Assembly (NCBI GenBank): GCA_027622905.1
Contig: JAQBVV010000006.1
Coordinates: 1 to 50,520, forward strand
Reading direction: 5' to 3'
Source: Acidobacteriota bacterium
GTDB taxonomy: Bacteria > Acidobacteriota > Vicinamibacteria > Vicinamibacterales > UBA2999
DNA length: 50,520 nucleotides
Numbering within the stretch: position 1 is the first letter of the stretch; each line of letters begins with the position of its first letter. The notes beneath the pieces were generated by a model that made no database searches, was not told where the DNA came from, and worked only from the letters and a program-made list of their open reading frames with translations. A program made the translations under genes and the position numbers. This document shows positions 10,501 to 19,171 of the stretch, piece by piece.

Positions 10501-11288
10501 CGCAGTACGGCCCCGCTGCCCGCGAGCTGTACGACCATGCCAGCGCGCTGCTCGATCGCATCGTGCGCGACCGCCTGCTGACGCCGCGCGGTGTGTACGG
10601 CTTCTGGCCGGCGTGTTCCGAGGGCGACGACATCGTCGTCTCCGACGCGGCCGGAGGTGAGCTGCTCCGCTTCAACATGCTCCGACAGCAGGAGGCGGCC
10701 TCCGCCGGCACGCCCAACCTGTCGCTGGCCGACTTCATCGCGCCGCGCGACAGTGGCGTCAGCGATACGATCGGCGCATTCGCCGTAACGACCGGCCATG
10801 GCGTGGACGAGCTGGTCGCCGAATTCGAACGAGACCACGACGACTACAACGCCATCATGGTGAAGGCCCTGGCGGATCGTCTCGCGGAAGCCTTCGCCGA
10901 GTTCCTGCACGCCCGGGCACGCCGCGACTGGGGATACGGGGCGGCCGAGGAACTGACAGCCGACGACGTCGTCGCCGAGCGCTATCGCGGTATCCGGCCG
11001 GCATTCGGCTACCCCGCGTGCCCGGATCATAGCGAGAAGGGAAAGCTCTTCGAATTGCTGCAGGCTGACCGAACGGGCATCACTCTGACCGACAGCTTCG
11101 CCATGTCACCAGCCGCCGCGGTCAGCGGTCTCTACTTCGCCCACCCGGAGGCGCGTTACTTCACGGTCGGCCGCGTGGGACGTGACCAGGTCAGCGACTA
11201 CGCCACGCGAAAACAGATGAGCCTCACGGAGGTCGAGCGCTGGCTGTCACCCAACCTGGCGTACGAGCGGGACGCGGTGGCGGTCTAG
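7581..11288 (+). CDS. metH: Cobalamin-dependent methionine synthase, full length
   Basis: Transfers the methyl group of 5-methyltetrahydrofolate to homocysteine via methylcobalamin. All four modules are present in 1235 aa. The homocysteine-binding barrel has zinc ligands Cys246 (GLNCALG) and Cys309-Cys310 (GGCCGTT). The pterin-binding domain begins at [15 protein letters not shown] cap plus B12 domain contains DVHDIGKN with the cobalt-ligating His near 766, and the C-terminal activation domain includes [18 protein letters not shown]. Length and residue numbers match E. coli MetH closely. It overlaps the upstream regulator by 4 bp. No cobalamin riboswitch is visible ahead of the operon. Identification is firm. 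Confidence 0.98.
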   Translation: MTTAERLHALLATRILVLDGAMGTMIQRHALEEADFRGDRFREHSHDLKGNGDVLALTQPAIIGGVHREYLAAGADIVETNTFSSTAIAQADYGLSGLAYELNLEATRLAKGATDEWSAKTPDRPRFVAGAMGPTNRTLSISPDVNDPATRSVTFDQVRDAYREQVRGLIDGGADLLLIETIFDTLNAKAAIVAVLEAFEERGVELPLMISATITDRSGRTLSGQMIDAFYVSIRHAKPFSVGLNCALGAEQMRPYLAELARIAECYVSCYPNAGLPNAFGEYDEQPTDTGRLLRDFAESGFVNMLGGCCGTTPDHISAVATAIDGVAPRPLPPPASERDEGPAVTRLAGLETLAIGPDSNFIMIGERTNITGSKRFSRLITSGQFGEAADVALGQVRGGANIIDVNMDEGMLDSEAAMTTFLNIIATEPEIARLPFMIDSSKWSVIEAGLKCVQGKAVVNSISLKEGEEDFLHKARLVRRYGAAVVVMAFDEQGQADTSERKVDICQRAYRLLLDKAGFDPHDIIFDPNILAIATGLEEHNNYAVNFIEATRLIKDTCPGVKISGGVSNLSFSFRGNDLVREAMHSAFLFHAIKAGLDMGIVNAGQLVVYEGIPAELLEHVEDVIFNRREDATERLVTLAETVRGEGRKQEHDMTWREAPVEKRLAHALIHGVIDFIEPDVEEARRKLPKPLDVIEGPLMDGMKVVGDLFGAGKMFLPQVVKSARAMKKAVAYLLPYMEEEKRKAGTTSSSPGKIVMATVKGDVHDIGKNIVGVVLGCNNYEVIDLGVMVPVDRLLQAATDEKADLVGLSGLITPSLDEMVFVAREMERRGFTIPLLIGGATTSRQHTAVKIAQEFSQPVVHVLDASRAVDVVSGLLSPARKPEVDAANRADQDTIRQQYAALKQKPLLAWPAAQANRAQFEWAPEAIATPAFTGTRMLDDVTLEDLIPYIDWTFFFAAWELKGRFPGILDHPQYGPAARELYDHASALLDRIVRDRLLTPRGVYGFWPACSEGDDIVVSDAAGGELLRFNMLRQQEAASAGTPNLSLADFIAPRDSGVSDTIGAFAVTTGHGVDELVAEFERDHDDYNAIMVKALADRLAEAFAEFLHARARRDWGYGAAEELTADDVVAERYRGIRPAFGYPACPDHSEKGKLFELLQADRTGITLTDSFAMSPAAAVSGLYFAHPEARYFTVGRVGRDQVSDYATRKQMSLTEVERWLSPNLAYERDAVAV

Positions 11289-11331
11289 CCGCCCGCGCCA
11301 AGATGACTTAGCATTCCGAACACAGGCCCGC

Positions 11332-11925
11332 ATGGAATACCTCATCAAGCAGTACCCGCTGGAGACCGGCGCCCTGGAGATCCAGTACATCGAGGAATAC
11401 TTCGGCGAGTTTCCGCGCAAGAAGACCGCGCAGGAGATCACCGACCGCCTTCGGGGTCGGGAGTATCTGATCCTGATGGCTGAGGCGTCGCTGCCTGATG
11501 ACACGGGTACGGTCGTCCCGGTCTCGTTCAAGGTCGTGCACGAGCTGCATGAGCGTGAAGAGGAACCCAAGCTACGGGACCTCGTCCTGCGGCTCAAGGA
11601 CCGCGTCCGCTTCGATGGACGCAAGGTGCTGTACAGCTGGATCGGCGGCACGCGCCGCGACTGGCGCGGCCAGGGTCACTTCCGGGCGCTGACTGAGGAA
11701 TCGGAAGCCTGGGCGCACACCTGCGGGTTTCACGAGGTCGTGGTCAAGACCAAGAACCGGTTCTACGACATGCGCGGCACGCTCGATCAACTCCAGTTCG
11801 ACGTCGTGAAGTACGAGATCGATCCGTCCGACAACCGGGAGTCGAAGGTCTATCTGAGCAAGCAACTCACCACCGACGTGCTCCTCGCGCATACCAGCGC
11901 GCGAACCGTCGTCTTCGCCGACTAG
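11332..11925 (+). CDS. GNAT-like N-acetyltransferase family protein
   Basis: 197 aa, cytoplasmic (no signal or membrane segment). The segment GGTRRDWRGQGHFRALTEES near residues 103-122 fits the acetyl-CoA-binding motif A (R/Q-x-x-G-x-G/A) of GNAT enzymes, and GFHEVVVKTKNRFYDMRG follows as in motif B. The N-terminal half (EIQYIEEYFGEFPRKK) is not familiar to me. The substrate is unknown. It lies 43 bp after metH on the same strand and 12 bp before the next gene, so read-through is likely, but a functional tie is not shown. Confidence 0.6.
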   Translation: MEYLIKQYPLETGALEIQYIEEYFGEFPRKKTAQEITDRLRGREYLILMAEASLPDDTGTVVPVSFKVVHELHEREEEPKLRDLVLRLKDRVRFDGRKVLYSWIGGTRRDWRGQGHFRALTEESEAWAHTCGFHEVVVKTKNRFYDMRGTLDQLQFDVVKYEIDPSDNRESKVYLSKQLTTDVLLAHTSARTVVFAD

Positions 11926-11937
11926 ACGCTAGCGACT

Positions 11938-13119
11938 ATGCCAACGCTCGCCGCCCCCCGCGTGGTCAACATCAGCGACCTTCGACTGCTGGCACGGCGA
12001 CGCCTTCCGAGGGCGGTCTTCGACTACATTGACGGCGGCGCCGACGCCGAAGTGACCCTGCGCGAGAATTGCCGGGTCTTCGACGACGTGATGTTTCGAC
12101 CCAGGCAGGCCGTGGCCGTGCCGAACTGCGACCTGTCGACGACGGTACTTGGCACACGCGTGGACATGCCGATTCTGCTCGCGCCTCTCGGCAGCAGCCG
12201 GATGTTTTACCCGCGCGGCGAAGAAGTGGCGGCACGCGAGGCCGGCCGCGCTGGCCTCATCTACGTCCTGTCCACCCTGTCCGGCTGCACACTGGAAGAC
12301 GTCAAGGCCGCCACCGACCGGCCCGCCTGGTATCAGCTCTACCTGACCGGGGGCGTCGACGCCGCGCGGAGTGGGATCGACCGCGCGCGCGCAGCCGGCT
12401 TCTCTGCGCTCGTCGTCACCATCGACACGCCCGTTGCTGGCATGCGCGAGCGCGATGTACGAAACGGCACGAAGGAACTCCTCGGCCGCGGCGTCTCCAT
12501 GCTCAGGTACGTGCCCCAGTTTCTTGCGCGCCCGCGCTGGCTCATGGACTTTCTCGGCGACGGTGGCCTGATGGACTTCCCGAACGTGGTCCTGCCGGAC
12601 GGGAGCCCGCTCCCGTATGCAGACGTCAGCGCGGCCCTCCAGCGAACGACCGTCACCTGGAGCGACTTCGACTGGATCCGGACCGCGTGGGACTTACCGA
12701 TCGTGGTCAAGGGCATCCTCACCGGGCATGACGCCCAGCGGGCTATTGACGTGGGGGCCGCCGCAGTCGTGGTCTCGAACCACGGCGCACGCCAGCTCGA
12801 TGGCGTGTCGCCGACGCTTCGAGCGCTGCCGGAGGTCGTCGCAGCGGTGGACGGGCGGGCTGAGGTCCTGTTCGACGGCGGTGTCAGGCGTGGGAGCGAT
12901 GTGGCCAAGGCCCTGGCGCTGGGTGCCCGCGCCGTCCTCGTCGGCCGCGCCTACGGATATGGCCTCGGTGCCGCGGGCGGCCCCGGCGTCGAGCGCGCCG
13001 TGGAGATCATTCGAACGGATTTGATCCGCACACTCAAGCTCCTGGGTTGCGCGGCATCAGCCGACCTCGATCGGTCGTACGTCGATGCGCCTCCCACCTG
13101 GACGACAGGTCCCGGGTAA
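11938..13119 (+). CDS. FMN-dependent alpha-hydroxy acid dehydrogenase (lactate dehydrogenase/LldD-like)
   Basis: 393 aa TIM-barrel flavoenzyme oxidising an L-2-hydroxy acid such as lactate, glycolate or mandelate to the keto acid. Features: LPRAVFDYIDGGADAE at the N-terminus, FRPRQAV, PILLAPLGSSRMFYPRGE, WYQLYL, VVTIDTPVAGMRERDVRNG, IVVKGILTGHDA with the FMN-binding Lys, the active-site SNHGARQLDG containing His and Arg, and the phosphate-binding FDGGVRRGSDVAKALALGA followed by LVGRAYGYGL. No N-terminal cytochrome b2 domain. The substrate cannot be read from sequence. The glycolate oxidase cluster 9 kb away makes glycolate one option, but lactate is more usual for this family. Confidence 0.85.
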   Translation: MPTLAAPRVVNISDLRLLARRRLPRAVFDYIDGGADAEVTLRENCRVFDDVMFRPRQAVAVPNCDLSTTVLGTRVDMPILLAPLGSSRMFYPRGEEVAAREAGRAGLIYVLSTLSGCTLEDVKAATDRPAWYQLYLTGGVDAARSGIDRARAAGFSALVVTIDTPVAGMRERDVRNGTKELLGRGVSMLRYVPQFLARPRWLMDFLGDGGLMDFPNVVLPDGSPLPYADVSAALQRTTVTWSDFDWIRTAWDLPIVVKGILTGHDAQRAIDVGAAAVVVSNHGARQLDGVSPTLRALPEVVAAVDGRAEVLFDGGVRRGSDVAKALALGARAVLVGRAYGYGLGAAGGPGVERAVEIIRTDLIRTLKLLGCAASADLDRSYVDAPPTWTTGPG

Positions 13120-13143
13120 CACCGACCGCCTCGCGTGGCTCCG

Positions 13144-13563
13144 ATGCAGATCACCAACGGCATCACACTGGACGAACACGACATCGAAGAGCGGTTCGTC
13201 CGCGCGTCTGGCCCGGGTGGCCAGAACGTCAACAAGGTGGCCACCGCCGTCGAGTTGCGCTTCGATGTCGAGGCCTCGTCGCTGCCCGCCGACGTGAAGT
13301 CGAGGCTCCGGGTGCTGGCCGGGAGCCGACTGACGACCGATGGGGTGCTCCTGATCGACAGCCGGGAGTACCGCACCCAGGGCCAGAACCGCGAGGCGGC
13401 ACGTGCGCGCCTCGCAGCACTGATTCATCAAGCGGCCGTCCGACCCAGAACGCGCCGTCCGACCAAGCCCGGCAAGGCCGCCAAGCAGCGACGCCTCACG
13501 GAAAAGAAGCGGCGCGCCGACGTCAAGGGTGGACGGGGCAAGCAGCGCGTCACCGAAGACTGA
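13144..13563 (+). CDS. arfB: Alternative ribosome-rescue factor ArfB (YaeJ/ICT1 family)
   Basis: Codon-independent peptidyl-tRNA hydrolase that frees ribosomes stalled at mRNA ends. 139 aa from ATG 13144; a GTG at 13135 is an alternative, but the ATG places the GGQ exactly as in E. coli ArfB. RASGPGGQNVNK (residues 20-31) carries the catalytic GGQ. LRFDVEASSLP and SREYRTQGQNREAARARL follow, then a basic tail (RRPTKPGKAAKQRRLTEKKR) of the type that enters the mRNA channel. The lack of a tRNA anticodon-recognition domain separates it from RF1/RF2. Stand-alone gene. Confidence 0.93.
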   Translation: MQITNGITLDEHDIEERFVRASGPGGQNVNKVATAVELRFDVEASSLPADVKSRLRVLAGSRLTTDGVLLIDSREYRTQGQNREAARARLAALIHQAAVRPRTRRPTKPGKAAKQRRLTEKKRRADVKGGRGKQRVTED

Positions 13564-13590
13564 GGCAGGTCCCCGGGTTCCCTCACCTGG

Positions 13591-13612
13591 AAATGAGATC
13601 GCGTCTCATCTT
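13591..13612 (+). promoter_or_regulatory. Palindromic site upstream of feoAB, candidate metalloregulator operator
   Basis: ATGAGA (13593-13598) and TCTCAT (13604-13609) form a perfect palindrome around TCGCG, 76 bp before the feoA start. The ATGAGA half-site resembles Fur-like half-sites of some Gram-negative bacteria (established for other groups, not tested here). TAGCAT (13617-13622) could be a -10 just downstream. Position and symmetry favour iron-responsive repression of feoAB; the cognate regulator is not in the window. Confidence 0.5.
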
Positions 13613-13685
13613 GTGCTAGCATCCAGAACATGATTGGCGTTCGGGCCCATGTTCGCGTCCTGCTCCCGGTTCCTGGGGAGTCATC

Positions 13686-13973
13686 GTGACCAACGACGCG
13701 ACAGTGGCCGTTCCGCTCAGCACACTGCAGACCGGAGCCGAGGCGAGCCTTCATCGCACTGAGCTCGATGACGACACCCGTTCGCTTCTGCGATCGCTCG
13801 GGCTGACCGACGCCTCTCGTCTGCGCGTCTGCAAGCACGGCGAGCCCTTCATCATTCAGGTACGCGCGACCCGGATCGGCGTCACGGGAGCGGTTGCGGG
13901 CCGGATCTTCGTGATCGCCAGCGGGGCGCCAAGCTCGAACGGATTCCATGAGCCCGACCGCGCCGGCGGCTGA
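13686..13973 (+). CDS. feoA: FeoA-domain protein of the ferrous iron uptake system
   Basis: 95 aa with a GTG start. SH3-like FeoA fold: GAEASLHRTELDDDTRSLLRSLGLTDASRLRVCKHGEPFIIQVRATRIGVTGAVAGRIFV, seen here as separate segments, with the typical LRSLGL turn and the IGVTGAVAGRI strand near residues 63-73. FeoA modulates the FeoB transporter from the cytoplasmic side. The last 26 bp overlap feoB in another frame, so they are co-translated. The tail GAPSSNGFHEPDRAGG is likely disordered and is generated by the overlap. Confidence 0.88.
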   Translation: MTNDATVAVPLSTLQTGAEASLHRTELDDDTRSLLRSLGLTDASRLRVCKHGEPFIIQVRATRIGVTGAVAGRIFVIASGAPSSNGFHEPDRAGG

Positions 13974-15942
13974 GGTCTCCGTCGCTTCCGGCTCGAAGCG
14001 AATCGCTCTGCTCGGGAATCCGAACACGGGTAAGACCACGATCTTCAACGCCCTGTGCGGCGTCCGCGCGAAGACGTCGAATTTTCCCGGCACGACGACG
14101 GCGATTCGAATCGGGCACATCGACGTCGACGGCGAACGGATCGATGCCGTCGACCTGCCAGGCGTCTACGACACCCGTCTGAACTCAACTGAGGCGCAGA
14201 TCGCCAGAGACGTGCTGTCTGGCGAGCAGGCGCCGCCGCCCGCGGCCACGGTCGTCGTGGTCGATGCGTGCAACCTGACGCGCAATCTCGTGCTCGTTGG
14301 CGAGTTACTCGCCTACCCGGGTCCCGTCATCGTTGCGCTGAACATGGTGGACCTGGCTGCGCGCCGGGGCGTGAAGGTGGACACCGCTGCCCTCGCCGAG
14401 CGGCTGGGGGCGACCGTCATTCCGACCGTGGCTCGGACCGGCGTGGGCCTCCCTGACCTGCGGAAGGCCATCAGCGCCGCCGTGTCGCTGGCCTCGCCCG
14501 GCACCCGGCCGACCGCGCCGCCTCTTGGTGCCACGCCAGAAGCATTGACCACCTGGGCCGAAGCCATCGTGGCCGACGTGGTGACTCAAACGGCCGGGGG
14601 CAGCCAGGTTGACACGGTCACCGAACGGGTCGATCGCTTCCTGACGCACCCGCTGTCCGGGATGCTCTGCTTCATCGCGGTGATGGGCGTACTGTTCTGG
14701 ACCCTGTTCACGCTCGCGACGATCCCCATGGATCTCATCGAGGCCACGCTGGCCGGGCTCGGCGATCTGGTTCGGGGCCTGCTCCCCGCGGGGCCGATCC
14801 GCGACCTGATTGCCGACGGCATCGTCGGGGGCATTGCCGGCACGGTTGTCTTCCTCCCGCAGATCTGTCTGCTGTTCTTTCTGATCAGCCTGCTCGAAGA
14901 CACCGGATATCTGGCGCGCGCCGCGTTCGTCATGGACCGCGTGCTCCATCGATTCGGGCTCCCGGGTCATGCCTTCGTACCGCTGCTCACGTCGCATGCC
15001 TGCGCGCTTCCTGGCATCATGAGCGCGCGGCTGATTCCCGATCGCCGCGATCGTCTCGCGACCATTCTCGTGGCGCCTTTCATGAGCTGTTCGGCGCGTC
15101 TCCCCGTCTACGTCCTGCTCACGAGCCTGATCTTCGCCGACCGTCCGGCGATGGCGGCGGTCGTCTTCACCGGCTGCTACATGCTCGGTGCCGCGGCTGC
15201 GCTGGTGTCAGCGATCATCTTCGGGCGTACGCTGCTCAAAGGCAGTGCGAGGCCCATGGTGCTCGAACTGCCCTCCTACAAGGCCCCGTCGCTGCGGAAC
15301 GCCTTGCTGACGGCCAAGGACCAGGGTGTGGCGTTTCTCCGGACAGCCGGTACCGTGATCGTCGCCATCTGCGTCGTGATGTGGTGGCTCAGCGCATATC
15401 CCATCGTCGAACCCGGTGGCGAGGTCGTGGCGCTCCGCACCCAGGCTGCCGCGCCAGGTGTGGCAGTGGCGGAGGCCGAGGCGTTGCGCGAGGAAGCCGA
15501 CACGCTCGAGACGCGCGAGGCGCAGGCCGCCAGTTTTGCAGGACAGATGGGGCGCATCGCCGAGCCGGTGTTTCGGCCGCTCGGATTCGACTGGCAGCTC
15601 ACCGTGGGCGTACTGACCAGTTTTCTCGCGCGCGAAGTCTTCGTCTCGACGTTGTCGGTGCTGGTGGGCAATGGCGACGCGTCCGACGTCGACGAGGGCG
15701 TGATCGCACGGATCCGTGCGATGCCCCGCAGTGACGGCACACCCGTGTTCACGCCGGCCACGTCGGCAGCCGCGCTGGTCTTTTTCGTGCTGGCCATGCA
15801 ATGCCTGCCCACGCTGGCGGTCACCCGCCGCGAGACCGGCGGATTGAAGTACCCCCTCATCCAGCTCGGCTACATGTCAACCGTCGCCTACATCGCGGCG
15901 TTCGTGGTGCGCCACGGACTACTGCTGGCCGGTTTCTCCTGA
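13948..15942 (+). CDS. feoB: Ferrous iron transporter FeoB
   Basis: 664 aa inner-membrane Fe(II) transporter with an N-terminal G domain. G1 GNPNTGKT (residues 23-30), switch FPGTTT, G3 DLPG (69-72) and G4 NMVD (132-135) are intact. The membrane part has two Gate-like halves, with conserved LLTSHACALPGIM and FMSCSARLPVYVLL carrying the cysteines proposed to line the path. A periplasmic/helical insert rich in Ala and Glu precedes the last helices. It ends FVVRHGLLLAGFS. Slightly shorter than E. coli FeoB (773). It overlaps feoA and is followed at once by a small membrane protein. Confidence 0.96.
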   Translation: MSPTAPAAEVSVASGSKRIALLGNPNTGKTTIFNALCGVRAKTSNFPGTTTAIRIGHIDVDGERIDAVDLPGVYDTRLNSTEAQIARDVLSGEQAPPPAATVVVVDACNLTRNLVLVGELLAYPGPVIVALNMVDLAARRGVKVDTAALAERLGATVIPTVARTGVGLPDLRKAISAAVSLASPGTRPTAPPLGATPEALTTWAEAIVADVVTQTAGGSQVDTVTERVDRFLTHPLSGMLCFIAVMGVLFWTLFTLATIPMDLIEATLAGLGDLVRGLLPAGPIRDLIADGIVGGIAGTVVFLPQICLLFFLISLLEDTGYLARAAFVMDRVLHRFGLPGHAFVPLLTSHACALPGIMSARLIPDRRDRLATILVAPFMSCSARLPVYVLLTSLIFADRPAMAAVVFTGCYMLGAAAALVSAIIFGRTLLKGSARPMVLELPSYKAPSLRNALLTAKDQGVAFLRTAGTVIVAICVVMWWLSAYPIVEPGGEVVALRTQAAAPGVAVAEAEALREEADTLETREAQAASFAGQMGRIAEPVFRPLGFDWQLTVGVLTSFLAREVFVSTLSVLVGNGDASDVDEGVIARIRAMPRSDGTPVFTPATSAAALVFFVLAMQCLPTLAVTRRETGGLKYPLIQLGYMSTVAYIAAFVVRHGLLLAGFS

Positions 15943-15954
15943 TGGGTGCGCGTC

Positions 15955-16176
15955 ATGGCTGAACTTGCACAGCACGTCATCGTCACGCTCGTGGCGATCT
16001 GGGCGGCCTACCTCGTGATCACCCGTGTCCTCTCGATGGTTGGTGCCGGAAAGGGTGAGGCGACCTGCGATTCCTGTCCGACGGGGAAACAGCGTGCTGA
16101 CGCTCCTGGCGCCGTCAAGCCGCTCACCCTCGTTAAACAACGCCCGCAGTCCGATCGCGAACGCGCTTCGTCCTGA
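15955..16176 (+). CDS. Small FeoB-associated membrane protein with a CxxC motif
   Basis: 73 aa from ATG 15955 (GTG 15946 is also possible), starting 12 bp after feoB. One N-terminal membrane helix (residues about 8-27, VIVTLVAIWAAYLVITRVL) is followed by CDSC and a basic, probably disordered tail. Position and layout match the FeoB-associated Cys-rich membrane proteins found after feoB in many bacteria, although only two cysteines remain here. It could bind a metal or cluster and tune FeoB. No direct sequence match is claimed beyond the layout. Convergent with the S8 protease gene; the 108-bp gap between them holds nothing recognisable. Confidence 0.6.
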   Translation: MAELAQHVIVTLVAIWAAYLVITRVLSMVGAGKGEATCDSCPTGKQRADAPGAVKPLTLVKQRPQSDRERASS

Positions 16177-16284
16177 GGGCCGGCATTCGGCGGGACCGAC
16201 GGCGCGCAGTGGCCCGCGCAGACGTCGCCTTGGTGAAATCCTCGTGCCGCTCACGCTGCAGCGAGAACGTGCCTCACTCCAGCC

Positions 16285-18480
16285 CTACTCGAGCCCCACC
16301 ACCGCGTCCCGAAGTTCCTGGATGTGAGCGGCTCTGATGGTGATACCAACCAGCCCGGCGGGATCGGTGTAGGTAGGCTCGACTTCCATTCGAGCGACGA
16401 ACACGTCCTGCAGGGCCTGCCGTAACTCCAGGATATGCAGGGCCTTGACCTGTGTCGCACCAGCCACCAGCGTGGGGTCGGTGAAGCTGTAGTTACCCAG
16501 TCCCTCGCCGACACGCAGCGCGTCGATGCGCGTTCGCAGCTCGTCGATGTGCACCTTCCTGACGAACGTGACACCCCCCGTCAAGACCGGGTCGGTAAAC
16601 GGCACGCTGACGGTCGCCACGGCGCCGACCGCGGCAAGCGCATCAACGATGCCGACCCCGGAGTCCCGATCGACCCCCACGGCCTCGATGTCGAGCGACG
16701 TGCTGTTGAAGGCGGTTCGAATCTGTGCCGGCGTGATCGAGCTCGGCCCGCCAGCCGCGTCCTGCATCAATGCCGCGATGGCCGCCGCATGGGGTGCCGC
16801 GGCCGAGGTACCGAAAAACGGGTTGAAGCCCGGGGTTGCCGTGGTCACGCCATCGGCCGCTGCGATATCCGGTTTCTGCCGGTCGACCGGGCTTCCAAGA
16901 GGAGTGCCGTTGGCCTCGAAGAAGATCCTCCGTGGGCCGTCCGAGCTGAACGTTTCCACCGGCTCGGTGCCGTCAAACGGCATCCTCGGGCCGGCAGGAG
17001 GCGACGCGTCAACCGCCGCCACGCTGAACGCGCCCACAGCAGCACTCTGCCCCGACGTCTGACCGATCGTGCTCACGGCGAGCTGACCCCGGTTGGTGTT
17101 GAGGTGGATGTAGCGATTCGTCGTGCTCGGCGAACCGGACCACAGGCACACCACCAGGTAACTGTTGAAGTCGTTGAGGGTGCTCTGAAACCACTCGAAC
17201 GGGTTTTGTGTGCCGGATTGAGGTCCTGTGGACGATGCAAGGATCAAGTTGAACGCCGGGTTCACGAGAAACAGGTCATAGTCGGTCATCGCCGCGCCTT
17301 GCGGCTCCGCCCAGTGGAGCGTGTAGATGGTCGAGTTCTTCGTGATCCGATTGGCCACCGATGATGGTCCGGCACCGAAATTGTGGCACGACGAATAGTC
17401 GTTGACGGCGGCGGACCCCGGTACATAGGTGCCCTCGAACACCCCGGCCGTGCCGTCGTTCTTGTTGCCCGAGTTCCCCGCTGAGGAGAAGTAGGGAACG
17501 CCCAGGGCGGCGACCGTGTCAACGGCCTGGGCGATGATCCCGTCCTGGAAGACCGGCGTGGCGTAGTAGCTGACATCGTCCACGATGACGTCGGCACCGG
17601 CGGCCTGCAGCGCCTGGATGTTCGAGGCGAACGACGCCTGGCCCGCAAAGGCGGTGGCGAAGAAGATGTCGGCGCCCGGGGCCAGGTCGTGGACGATCTC
17701 CATCATGGCCGTGCCTTCGGACGTGCCCGGGTTGCCCGACTGCCCGGCCAGCACCGTCACGCACGGGCCACTCACCTGGGGACAGGTGCCCGGAAGATCT
17801 CCCGACGCCTGCATGGCTGCCAGTGCGTCGACGCTGTCTGACAGCACGCCGACCGTGACCCCTGAGCCGTCCACGCTGTGCATCGACCGGGCCAGATCGG
17901 CCTGATGCGCCACGTCGCCCTCCGACGTAGGACCGGCGTTCGTGATCGGTCCAGGATCCGAGATGGCAAGGCGTTGGTTGGTATAGGCCCGCGCGGCCGG
18001 ACCGACGAACCGCACCTCCCCACGCGCCGCGATGGCCTCGAGCTGACCGATCGGTATCCGGGCGCGAACCGCGTCGTACTGCGCGTAGCTGTTGACGACC
18101 GTACCTCCGACCGCCGCAATGGCCGTCAGTAGTCCCGGGGTCACCTGGGTCTCGATGTCCACCAGCACCGTGCCCCCAGCGTCAACGTCCACGCCTGAGT
18201 TGACGGTCCCGAGTGCATCCACGCCCGTCAGTCCCTGGCGCCGGTCATTCTCGAGAAGGAGGTTCGAGTCGATTTTTTGCTGCACCGGCGTACGGCTGGC
18301 TTTCAGGGCGGCCAGCGCGTTGAATTGCTGGACGAGCTGCGCGGACAAAGCCTGGGCCCGTGCGTCGGCGCTCCAGACGACCACGAACACGCCTGCGAGC
18401 ACGAGCGTGACGAGCAGGGGCCCCACGCCCCGGCGAGAGCGCGAGGCCGGTGCGCTCCCCGGTATCTTGAACGTATGCAC
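16285..18480 (-). CDS. Secreted S8-family (subtilase-like) serine peptidase with Glu at the His position and C-terminal TDP/HI-ELR repeats
   Basis: 731 aa with a GTG start. Hydrophobic segment 20-36 then ARAQA suggests a signal peptide. Residues 60-165 form a propeptide (TPVQQKIDSNLLL, VLVDIETQV, YDAVRARIPIGQLEAIA). The catalytic domain holds Asp215 (GVLSDSVD), oxyanion Asn336 (SSAGNSG) and Ser559 (FFGTSAAAP). At the usual subtilisin HGT position the sequence is SEGT with Glu255, as in sedolisins and in a known subgroup of S8 proteins with EGxAM...HDLAPGA. Residues 627-731 are three repeats of F/YTDP...HIxELR, a tail seen in acidobacterial secreted proteins, perhaps for surface attachment (inference). 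It lies 68 bp downstream of the propeptide-only lipoprotein, likely the same operon. Confidence 0.85.
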   Translation of the reverse strand: MHTFKIPGSAPASRSRRGVGPLLVTLVLAGVFVVVWSADARAQALSAQLVQQFNALAALKASRTPVQQKIDSNLLLENDRRQGLTGVDALGTVNSGVDVDAGGTVLVDIETQVTPGLLTAIAAVGGTVVNSYAQYDAVRARIPIGQLEAIAARGEVRFVGPAARAYTNQRLAISDPGPITNAGPTSEGDVAHQADLARSMHSVDGSGVTVGVLSDSVDALAAMQASGDLPGTCPQVSGPCVTVLAGQSGNPGTSEGTAMMEIVHDLAPGADIFFATAFAGQASFASNIQALQAAGADVIVDDVSYYATPVFQDGIIAQAVDTVAALGVPYFSSAGNSGNKNDGTAGVFEGTYVPGSAAVNDYSSCHNFGAGPSSVANRITKNSTIYTLHWAEPQGAAMTDYDLFLVNPAFNLILASSTGPQSGTQNPFEWFQSTLNDFNSYLVVCLWSGSPSTTNRYIHLNTNRGQLAVSTIGQTSGQSAAVGAFSVAAVDASPPAGPRMPFDGTEPVETFSSDGPRRIFFEANGTPLGSPVDRQKPDIAAADGVTTATPGFNPFFGTSAAAPHAAAIAALMQDAAGGPSSITPAQIRTAFNSTSLDIEAVGVDRDSGVGIVDALAAVGAVATVSVPFTDPVLTGGVTFVRKVHIDELRTRIDALRVGEGLGNYSFTDPTLVAGATQVKALHILELRQALQDVFVARMEVEPTYTDPAGLVGITIRAAHIQELRDAVVGLE

Positions 18481-18548
18481 CTTCTTAGTCTCACACGAGG
18501 CGGGGTCAGCGTGAGCAAATCACCCGATTTGCCCAGCGTCTTCTCAGG

Positions 18549-19130
18549 TCAGCGGCCTTGAAGCACACCCCCAGGGCTGTTGGTCGTCGCGATGTCGGCC
18601 TGGCGAATGAACCGTACGTCTTCACGTTCCGCCAGCGACTCCAGTTGATCGAGCGGCACCCGCGCCCGGACCGCATCGTACCCAGGGAAGCTATTGACCA
18701 CGATGCCCTTCATCATCACGATCGAATCGAGCAGTTCGTCGGTGACCGTCGCGTCGATGTCGACAAGCACACGGCCCTCGGGGTCCACGTCGACACCAGC
18801 CCCGCGCAGCGCGCCACCGGGAGCGTCAGCGCGCTCTGCCATCGCCATCAGTAACTGGGAGCTGATCTTCTTCTGTGCCGGCGTGCGTTGCGATCTGTCA
18901 TCGACCGGAGGCGCGAGCCCAGGTAGCCGCTGCCCAGCCGACAGTCCCGCGGGCGCCGCGGTCGGCTGCTGGCAGGCCATGAAGACCAGGAGCCCGGCCA
19001 GCGCCACGGGCAGCGCTCGGCGGCTCCGCCTGATCCGTCCAATCTCGGCGACCGCACGGCCCAGAGAGTGCTCAGCCGGCCGCGGCAGAGTCACGGGGTG
19101 GTGGTCGATTCGCAATCCAGTCCGGCTCAT
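18549..19130 (-). CDS. Lipoprotein consisting of a stand-alone S8-protease propeptide domain
   Basis: 193 aa. After a basic N-terminus (RRSRRALP) comes a hydrophobic stretch ending in the lipobox-like LLVFMAC, so it is probably a lipoprotein with Cys near residue 53. Residues about 82-185 align with residues 63-167 of the downstream protease: TPAQKKISSQLL against TPVQQKIDSNLL, GVDVDPEGRVLVDIDATVT against GVDVDAGGTVLVDIETQVT, VVNSFPGYDAVRARVPLDQLESLAERE against VVNSYAQYDAVRARIPIGQLEAIAARG. No catalytic domain follows. It may be a folding helper or inhibitor of the neighbouring protease, or the surviving 5' end of a duplicated protease. GTGGAG before the ATG is a fair ribosome site. Confidence 0.75.
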   Translation of the reverse strand: MSRTGLRIDHHPVTLPRPAEHSLGRAVAEIGRIRRSRRALPVALAGLLVFMACQQPTAAPAGLSAGQRLPGLAPPVDDRSQRTPAQKKISSQLLMAMAERADAPGGALRGAGVDVDPEGRVLVDIDATVTDELLDSIVMMKGIVVNSFPGYDAVRARVPLDQLESLAEREDVRFIRQADIATTNSPGGVLQGR

Positions 19131-19171
19131 CGCGTGTCATCTCCACTGCTCCTGCTGACCATTCCCCTCAA

